64,000 nt of DNA from Bromus sterilis (taxonomy: Eukaryota > Streptophyta > Magnoliopsida > Poales > Poaceae), in NCBI GenBank assembly GCA_950022295.1, contig OX465597.1, positions 59,941,016 through 60,005,015 of the forward strand, read 5' to 3'. This document shows positions 56,178-64,000 of the stretch, one piece after another (the stretch's first letter is position 1; the number at the start of each line of letters is the position of its first letter). The translations under genes and the position numbers were made by a program. The notes beneath the pieces are model-generated. The model had not been told where the DNA came from. It was given only the letters and a program-made list of their open reading frames with translations, and made no database searches.

Positions 56178-59100
56178 TGTGACGCCCCCAAAATCAAGCC
56201 GTGTACAGTAATCATACACGCAAGGTACACGATCGAGATCAGGGACTCACGGCGAGATATCACAACACAACTCTACAAATAAAATAATACAAGCTGTTTA
56301 ATACAAGCCAGGGGCCACGAGGGCTCGAATACAACAGCTCGAGAGCACAAAGTCAGCGGAAGCAATAGTATCTGAGTACAGACACCAGAATACAAGGTTG
56401 CCTTAAGAAGGCTAGCACAAATATCACAACGAACGAAAAGGCGAGGCCTCCTGCCTGGGAACCTCCAAGCTACTCCTGGTCAATGGGGAACTCGACGTCG
56501 TAGAAGGCATCGGGGATCTTCATGTTGCGTTGGTCGGCATCGGGGATCTCCTGCTCCTGGACTCCAACATTGACTGCAGCGGCCGATCAGGCAAAACAGT
56601 AAAGGAAATAAAGCAGGTGAGTATCTAGTATACCCGCGAGTCTTACGTCCGCTACTAAGCATTATGCATTGTATAAACGGAAAGAAGAGGATGTATATAG
56701 TGGACTGAAAGATAGAAATCCAGAGCAAGGGTAAGAAGCTAGGCCTAACGAAGACTAGAATCTTCCGACGATGTCTTGCAGCATGAGGTAAGAATCAGCC
56801 AACAGTTTATATAAAGCATAAAGTAACAATGCAGCAGAAGTTGCTGCAGCATTGTATAATAATAAGTTGTAATAATTAACAATGCCTCCGAGTTCACCTC
56901 CTCGACATCCCCGCGAGGAAGAAAACCCGGAACCATACAGTTTAATAATAATAGTTTCTAGTGGTAAGATCCAGCTTCAGCATAAAGCGTCCTGTTACCG
57001 TGGACACGGCTATTCGAATAGATTAATCTTCCCTACAGGGGTGCACTTGTGTTACGCTACACGCACGGATCTCTAGGGTGGCGGGAACCTTGTTAGGGAA
57101 TGCTCCACCGAGGCTTTCCGACACTTCATAGCCCATCTTTCAAACTCAACAGAGAGGTCATCCGCCGGACTATATCCTATGTACGTGGGGCTTTGGACCC
57201 TAACCCCGACGTACTCCTGCACGGTGCGAGGCTGGCCGGTGAAGTTAAAGCAAATCCAAATAAGACACCACCGCGCGAGAAAATAAGACAACACCACTTC
57301 CCGGCGCAGGCCGCGGTACTGCTGACGTCTGAAGAGTCCTCGGACGACACTACGAAGCAGAGGAGCCCATAACTCATAGTTCCCACGGGTAGGTAGTGCG
57401 TACATGGCATATAGCCAACTCAAGACATTCACTGAACCATTTAGCATTTTAATTAACCTGCGTGACAACCGTTATCGTTGCCTCGACTTAACTGACCCAC
57501 GGACAACGACAGCAGCCAGGACCACCAGTACATCGGTGCCTGCCCCGTCGTCCCACCAAGTCACTGCGGTTACCAACAAGGTGAACCGTCTCCTTACCTT
57601 GTCTCGCGTGTGCTCCTGGAGGAGCTCGACTTTCGTGGGTTGGTAACTCTCGCGGCCAACGATCAGGGGCCAAGCACACCGGTACACTGGTCGTACCCTC
57701 CCTGTCGTCCCGTCGCAATACCACTCGCGGGCACCGTTGGGTCGCCCGACTTCTTACCTTTAAGGACACCAGTTGGTTCAAGTCCCTACCGTTAAGTGCA
57801 ACCAGGAGGAATCACCCTCGATGGTACACTTGAGCTGGCTCGACTGAGACATCAGCAGAATGAACTAAAGAGGCAAACCTCGTATCATCCCGGTGATACT
57901 ACGCTACTGAGCCGATGAGAGTGAAATACGAGTCCATTCCACTCGTAAGTCAAACTCGAAGCGACTCGGCAGAGTCTCGCCGTTGTAGGTTCCCTAGGGT
58001 GTCTGCATTGATCCGTACCTATTTCAGTTGTAATATATCGTTCCCGCGATCACTCCCAGAGTGATCACGACCCTCTATTCTAAATCTAGCTAACAATGCG
58101 CAGGGTTTACTGCTGAATAATGCATAAGTAATAATAGGCAGCATAGGATTAAAGGAAGGTACATCAAGGGGCGACAAAAACAGGCTATGCAATTGAATAG
58201 GATTGTAATCGTAGCAGCAGCAGTAACAATGCCTAGTGCAAGAAATGTACGGAAAGATAGGCGATATCTGGGGAAGAGAATGGCTCTGCTTGCCTGCAAG
58301 CTCGACAGTAGAGGTTGGGTCCATCGGTCAGTGGCTAGTCTGCCACACCACGACACGCAGCCATGGCCGGCCGTGGCTAGAGCAGCGGCGCCGAGGCCAT
58401 TCCGGCCAGCCCTGGCGAGAGTGGGCGCGATAGGCGGCAGCCTGCGGCGGGATTCGTGGCGAGGCACGGCCGCACTCGGGCAGGACGGGCGGCGCGACCA
58501 GTAGCAGGCCTGGCCGGCAGTGGTAGGTGCGCCCGGTTCGTGGTGAGCGATGGCGAGCGCGGGCACGAGGAGGACAGGCCAGAGCACACGCGGGGCGTGG
58601 TATGGAGTCAACAAGCGCAGCGAGGGCGCGACCAAATAACCCACACGGCATGAGCAGGGGTGCTCGGCCGAGCTCGACGAGCTCGCGCTCGCGGCTATGG
58701 CGGCCGACGGGCATGGCGTCGACTGTGGAGGCTCTACGACGGAGGAACGGAGGAGGGGAGAGGGGGAAACGACGCGGGAGCTCATAGGGGGGCGGAAGAC
58801 GTGCACGCGGAGCGCTGGGGTGGCCGGAGTGCGCCAAATTTGGAGTGGGGAGGCGGCAGCCGTGGCGGTGAGGAGGTCGCGATTCTGGCGATGTAGAGGC
58901 CAGAGGCTCGAGGTAGTGTGTGCCGGTGATGAAGTCGAGACCCACGGTGACCTTGGACATACCCACAACCAACAAGGTGGCCCATGGCCACGGCCATGCG
59001 CGACAGGCGGCGACGGCCGCGCCCTGCGTGCCCGGTGAGGCAATGCAGAGAGGGAGAGAGGACCACGGCGCGAGTGAGGAGGGGCAGGGGGCGCGCGAGG

Positions 59101-60130
59101 GAGGGAGGGCAGGGGGATTGAGGGGGTTGATCTTATCCCCGACGGGGGCAGGTGAGAGGGGGAAGGGAGCAGGTGAGGTGGGGGGGCCGGCGGCATGGCC
59201 GTGCGGCCATGGCCGTGACGCCACGGGGGGGGGGGGGGAGCAGGTGAGGGAGAGAGAGAAGAGAGGGGTGGGCTGGGCCCTGGGGTGGGCCTCGCCCCAG
59301 GCGTAGGTTAGGTTTATTTCTTTTGTGTTTTATGTTTCTTTTAAATTTCTTTTCTGTTTGTATTTAGTTTGGCTAGGTTTTGATTTTTGTAAAATGTTAT
59401 ACTAGCACCTATATTAGGGTTACACTTCAACATGATGCCACAAAAGTTTGGCCCACAATAAAATTCATTTGAATATTGTTATTTATTTTAAAAGGATTTT
59501 TGGTGCTGTTTTGCTACTGTTATCATTTAATTGAATTATTTAAATAACTTTATAAATTCACATTCCAATATTTATAAGACCTACTGATTTTTAGGCATTT
59601 AATAAAATTGGTTTCACAATTTTTAGTGCATTTAAAATTACCACATGTTTATTAAAATTATCAAGGAAATTTAATAAATGGTCCAAGCTATTATTTTATT
59701 CTATTTATTATTCCTTAATATTACTATACCATTTTAATAAAATAACTATTGCTAAATTATCGTGGCCTAATGTTTGTTAGGCATTTTATAAATAGATTCC
59801 ATTATTTTGGTTCAACTAAGATTTCCATTTTTTATATTAACCTTCAAAATAATTTTTGATGACACCACAAGATTGGTTTCACAATCAACATAGACTTGTG
59901 ATTATTCTAATGACTAAGGGTGACTTGGTTTAGGTTTTTGCATGATGGTTATCAGTCACCCATAAATTCTTGGAGCAATTCAATAGTCCACACAAATTTG
60001 AAAATTTTATCAGGGTTGGAATTTGACAGAGCTATGATCAAAGGTGATCATGGCTTGATCATCAACAGTAATGAGCCTTAAACAGTGGAATCACTGTAGT
60101 GATTACTGTACTGGATCTGAGGGTGTTACA
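56178..60130 (-). repeat. 3' LTR of D (3953 bp)
   Basis: The first 2133 bp (56178-58310) match 61646-63778 with only scattered base changes. After 58310 the two copies are unlike. This copy then has a very GC-rich 1-kb block (58311-59290) and an AT-rich block (59300-60130) that would be the U3 start. The long open frames in the GC-rich block (such as 59196-58090, minus) are compositional and carry no recognisable domain. Confidence 0.82.
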
Positions 60131-61645
60131 ATTCTCCACCACTACAAAGAATTCTCGTGCCGAGAATTAAAAGTAGTGTAAGGGGTAGAGTTTCGGTTTC
60201 GCCTTCTAACAAATCTTCTGGTTCTTGTTGTCCTACTCGAAGAAATTAATCCTTCGCGTTGAGGCCTTCACTGGACTGTATCGGTGCATCTCGATGGGTT
60301 TTCATCCTTTCCTCGGGGCTTCATCGCACTTACGAACAGGGTAAGAGGTAAGGCTTAAGGGGGTAGGATCGATACAAGGTTAATCAAATGGGGTTGCTCA
60401 AGGTTATGGGGTACAAAGTCCTTCCGAGTTTAACATCAGGGAAGTACATCGTGAGAAGTTTCAAGCGGTTGGGCACGTATTCGATGCCGATGACGGAAGA
60501 TGGGAAAAGGGCCCCGATCATCAGTCACAATCACTGAGTCTGATATCGGACGGAATATCACAAGGTAGATAACAAGAGTCAGGTTTCGATCCTGTGGAAC
60601 TGTGGCTTAGAGTGGTGGCATATTACGCGATCACGATACAAGGATTGTCATAGAACAACTTGTCAGGTATGTCGGCAACAACATCGATACCAGGAGCAGT
60701 GGACATTGAGAACCATTTTCCTTCTCGTTAATACGAGGCGGACCAATTGGCAAAGTTCTCGTCCCGGTGGCTACCGAAATGTCATCAACAATGGCAACAA
60801 GGTGTTACTGACGAGGTTGCACACCAAGGTGTTTACATAAGCTGGGAATCGTCGCTGCTCAGATAATTTATATCACAAGAAATATTATACAGACCAATGG
60901 ACGGGAAAAGTGATGATACACAAGTATCACGTGTATAACCTTCCCAAGGAAAGCAGAGCACGATATATATGATCAAGTTGTATTGGCACGGAGACAAGGG
61001 AGGTTTTCGACGATAACGCAAATCATCGAGGGGCATGGAGGGTATTTCACACGATGAATCCAATTGACACATGGAAGAAGCCATGTAAGATTATTCGGAT
61101 AATTATCCACCAAAGATCGGGTGGTTCGCAAAGAATCTGGTGTGAGTATCGGCACTCAACCAGAAGGAGAAAGAATGCAAAGGCATCAGATGATGGAAGC
61201 ATCGGAATAATTCGATGCTTAAGTACAAGGGAATTATGACTTTCAGATCGGGAGGTGGATGCAATTATCCACACGGAACTATCGGTTGCATGGGATTGCA
61301 AAGGCGATGACCACGTAGGATCTCGGGAATTGATCAGAGAGTAATCGTCGAAATCTTCAGGTGGATCAGGTGATCATCGAGAATGCAGAGCTCTCCGGGA
61401 GGAAGGAGGTACGTGAACCTAAGTCAGAGTTATTAAAACTTTACCAGCAAGGATAAGAGAGCAGAGTCCCAGAGCATAGGTACGGAGAAAAAGATCCTAA
61501 TACCAAAGATATCACACGTAGTGACATCGATGTGGGCCCGTAAGCCAAACACTTAAGTTAGCAAGTAGTTTTGCAAATACTAGACTCGACTTCGACCAAG
61601 GAGTGGTTAGGGGCTTCCTACAGGCAGTCGGCTCTGATACCAACT
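60131..61645 (-). other. Internal domain of D (1515 bp), non-coding
   Basis: The longest frames are about 80 codons, without motifs. Only the primer-binding site (61631-61642) and the polypurine-like border (60131-60147) are recognisable. Confidence 0.65.
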
Positions 61646-64000
61646 TGTGACGCCCCCAAAATCAAGCCGTGTACAGTAATCATACACGCAAGGTACACGA
61701 TCGAGATCAGGGACTCACGGCGAGATATCACAACACAACTCTACAAATAAAATAATACAAGCTGTTTAATACAAGCCAGGGGCCACGAGGGCTCGAATAC
61801 AACAGCTCGAGAGCACAAAGTCAGCGGAAGCAATAGTATCTGAGTACAGACACCAGAATACAAGGTTGCCTTAAGAAGGCTAGCACAAATATCACAACGA
61901 ACGAAAAGGCGAGGCCTCCTGCCTGGGAACCTCCAAGCTACTCCTGGTCAATGGGGAACTCGACGTCGTAGAAGGCATCGGGGATCTTCATGTTGCGTTG
62001 GTCGGCATCGGGGATCTCCTGCTCCTGGACTCCAACGTCGACTGCAGCGGCCGATCAGGCAAAACAGTAAAGGAAATAAAGCAGGTGAGTATCTAGTATA
62101 CCAGCGAGTCTTACATCCGCTACTAAGCATTATGCATTGTATAAACGGAAAGAAGAGGATGTATATAGTGGACTGAAAGACAGAAATCCAGAGAAAGGGT
62201 AAGAAGCTAGGCCTAACGAAGACTAGCATCTTCCGACGATGTCTTGCAGCATGAGGTAAGAATCAACCAACAGTTTATATAAAGCATAAAGTAACAATGC
62301 AGCAGAAGTTGCTGCAGCATTGTATAATAATAAGTTGTAATAATTAACAATGCCTCCGATTTCACCTCCTCGACATCCCCGCGAGGAAGAAAACTCGGAA
62401 CCATATAGTTTAATAATAATAGTTTCTAGTGGTAAGATCCAGCTTCAGCATAAAGCGTCCTGTTACCGTGGACACGGCTATTCGAATAGATTAATCTTCC
62501 CTGCAGGGGTGCACTTGTGTTACGCTACACGCACGGATCTCCAGGGTGGCGGGAACCTTGTTAGGGAACGCTCCACCGAGGCTATCCGACACTTCATAGG
62601 CCATCTTTCAAACTCAACAGAGAGGTCATCCGCCGGATTATATCCTATGTACGCGGGGCTTTGGACCCTAACCCCGACGTACTCCTGCACGGTGCGAGGC
62701 TGGCCGGTGAAGTTAAAGCAAATCCGAATAAGACACCACCGCGCGAGCAAATAAGACAACACCACTTCCCGGCGCAGGCCGCGGTACTGCTGACGTCTGA
62801 AGAGTCCTCGGACGACACTACGAAGCAGAGGAGCCCATAACTCGTAGTTCCCATGGGTAAGTAGTGCGTACATGGCATATAGCCAACTCAAGACATTCAC
62901 TGAACCATTTAGCATTTTAATTAACCTGCGTGACAACCATTATCGTTGCCTCGAGTTAACTGACCCGCGGACAACGACAGCAGCCAGGACCACCAGTACA
63001 TCGGTGCCTACCCCGTCGTCCCACCAAGTCACTGCGGTTACCAACAAGGTGAATCGTCTCCTTACCTTGTCTCGCGTGTGCTCCTGGAGGAGCTCGACTT
63101 TCGTGGGTTGGTAACTCTCGCGGCCAACGATCAGGTGCCAAGCACACCGGTACACTGGTCGTACCCTCCCTGTCGTCCCGTCGCAATACCACTCGCGGGC
63201 ACCGTTGGGTCGCCCGACTTCTTACCTTTAAGGACACCAGTTGGTTCGAGTCCCTACCGTTAAGTGCAACCAGGAGGAATCACCCTCGATGGTACACTTG
63301 AGCTGGCTCGACTGAGACATCAGCGGAATGAACTAAAGAGGCAAACCTCGTATCATCCCGGTGATACTACGCTACTGAGCCGATGAGAGTGAAATACGAG
63401 TCCATTCCACTCGTAAGTCAAACTCGAAGCGACTCGGCAGAGTCTCGCCGTTGTAGGTTCCCTAGGGTGTCTGCATTGATCCGTACCTGTTTCAGTTGTA
63501 ATATATCGTTCCCGCGATCACTCCCAGAGTGATCACGACCCTCTATTCTAAATCTAGCTAACAATGCGCAGGGTTTAATGCTGAATATTGCATAAGTAAT
63601 AATAGGTAGCATAGGATTAAAGGAAGGTACATCAAGGGGCGACAAAAAAAGGCTATGCAATTGAATAGGATTGTAATCGTAGCAGCAGCAGTAACAATGC
63701 CTGGTGCAAGAAATGTACGGAAAGATAGGCGATATCTGGGGAACAGAATGGCTCTGCTTTCCTGCAAGCTCGACAGTAGCGGTACGGTCGTCGACGAAGT
63801 AGTCGTACTCGGCATCGATGTAGTCGACGGTAGCAGTGGGGTCTACCGGAGATTAAGGGGGGGAGAAACAATAAATACACAACAATAATAGCAATACAAA
63901 TGCAAGACATAACAGAAGAATTGTAAACGGGGTTCTAACGCAGTACGATGCACGATATTCGGAGCGGGAATTCATCCGAGGATGAAATACCGGCTTCGAG
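61646..64000 (-). repeat. 5' LTR of D, cut by the window edge
   Basis: Positions 61646-63778 match the other LTR. 63779-64000 do not resemble the corresponding part of the left copy. The LTR start (on the minus strand) lies beyond 64000. Confidence 0.8.

Larger units (their letters stand above)
56178..64000 (-). mobile_element. Element D: large-LTR, apparently non-coding Gypsy-type element (LARD-like)
   Basis: Two long direct copies, 56178-60130 and 61646 onward, are the LTRs. On the minus strand they start TGTAACACCCTCAGATCC and end GGGGCGTCACA. Between them lie 1515 bp. TGGTATCAGAGC (complement of 61631-61642), the initiator-Met-tRNA primer-binding site, sits next to the right LTR, and a purine-rich GTAGTGGTGGAGAAT borders the left LTR, so the element runs right to left. 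No gag, protease, reverse transcriptase or integrase is seen. LTRs longer than the internal region, with conserved replication signals only, fit a LARD such as Sukkula (comparison from memory). It inserted into A2; GCACA (56173-56177) is the probable left target duplication. Confidence 0.85.

Noticed and set aside
58090..59196. 368-codon minus-strand ORF (and the overlapping 298-codon ORF) as a protein gene
   Set aside because: It lies inside an LTR. The product is low-complexity Pro/Ser/Arg, open frames occur in several phases, and GC content explains the lack of stops.
62350..62936. Paired ORFs of 134 and 138 codons repeated in both D LTRs (also near 57073-57468)
   Set aside because: They overlap on opposite strands in duplicated LTR sequence, and the encoded products show no family resemblance.
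1..64000. CRISPR arrays, bacterial operons, tRNA or rRNA genes
   Set aside because: No regularly spaced short repeats with unique spacers, no ribosomal or tRNA cloverleaf sequence was recognised, and the window is clearly a plant nuclear genome.

Overview
The window looks like nuclear DNA of a grass, most likely tribe Triticeae (wheat, Aegilops, barley group). The basis is the dominance of Ty3/Gypsy LTR retrotransposons whose LTRs open with TGATACGTC, Athila-type primer-binding sites (TGGCGCCGTTGCCGGGGA), Stowaway/Tourist MITEs (CTCCCTCCGT ends), CACTA and PIF/Harbinger elements, and a few intron-bearing plant genes with grass-like codon use. No family name was checked against a database; names such as Sabrina or Sukkula are recollection only.

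Layout. (1) 1-3457: the 5' end of a damaged Gypsy element on the minus strand (449-bp LTR at 1152-1600), then gag-like debris and AT-rich repeat. (2) 3458-18175: an old Gypsy element 'B' (LTRs of about 1.16 kb) holding two later insertions. These are a 1680-bp solo LTR inside its 5' LTR (4440-6119) and a complete non-autonomous element 'A1' (6835-13690, 1588/1589-bp LTRs, target duplication CCGAT) inside its gag. (3) 18176-19674: a palindromic minisatellite and unassigned sequence. (4) 19675-23472: a PIF/Harbinger transposon with both proteins apparently intact, each interrupted by an 84-bp in-frame intron. (5) 24.2-28.8 kb: a Tourist MITE, a 5'-truncated LINE and a roughly 0.7-kb-unit tandem array.

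(6) 29.5-41.8 kb is the host-gene island. It holds a glycerol-3-phosphate acyltransferase gene (30094-33686, one intron carrying a 490-bp mini-CACTA), a broken PPR gene (34573-35725) and a divergent pair: an uncharacterised acidic coiled-coil protein (minus, 38035-40146) and an F-box/DUF295 protein (plus, 40537-41739). The pair shares a 390-bp intergenic promoter. Stowaway MITEs pepper the island.

(7) 42.2-64 kb is a deep nest: a Harbinger remnant, hit by a LINE, hit by Athila-like element C1 (minus), which is hit in its integrase by sister element C2 (plus). C2 is hit in its protease by A2 (minus), and A2 by D (minus). D runs off the window; its LTR is about 3.95 kb and its internal region only 1.5 kb, with no recognisable proteins.

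The host genes do not form a pathway. The acyltransferase would act in extracellular lipid (cutin/suberin/sporopollenin-type) synthesis, the F-box protein in SCF ubiquitin ligation, and the acidic protein is probably nuclear. The most noteworthy non-gene signals are: a GC-rich module placed upstream of the TATA box in several unlike LTRs and also upstream of a 3' ORF inside C1; the same internal domain carried by two different LTR types (A1 and A2); and the sudden loss of similarity between the two LTRs of D.
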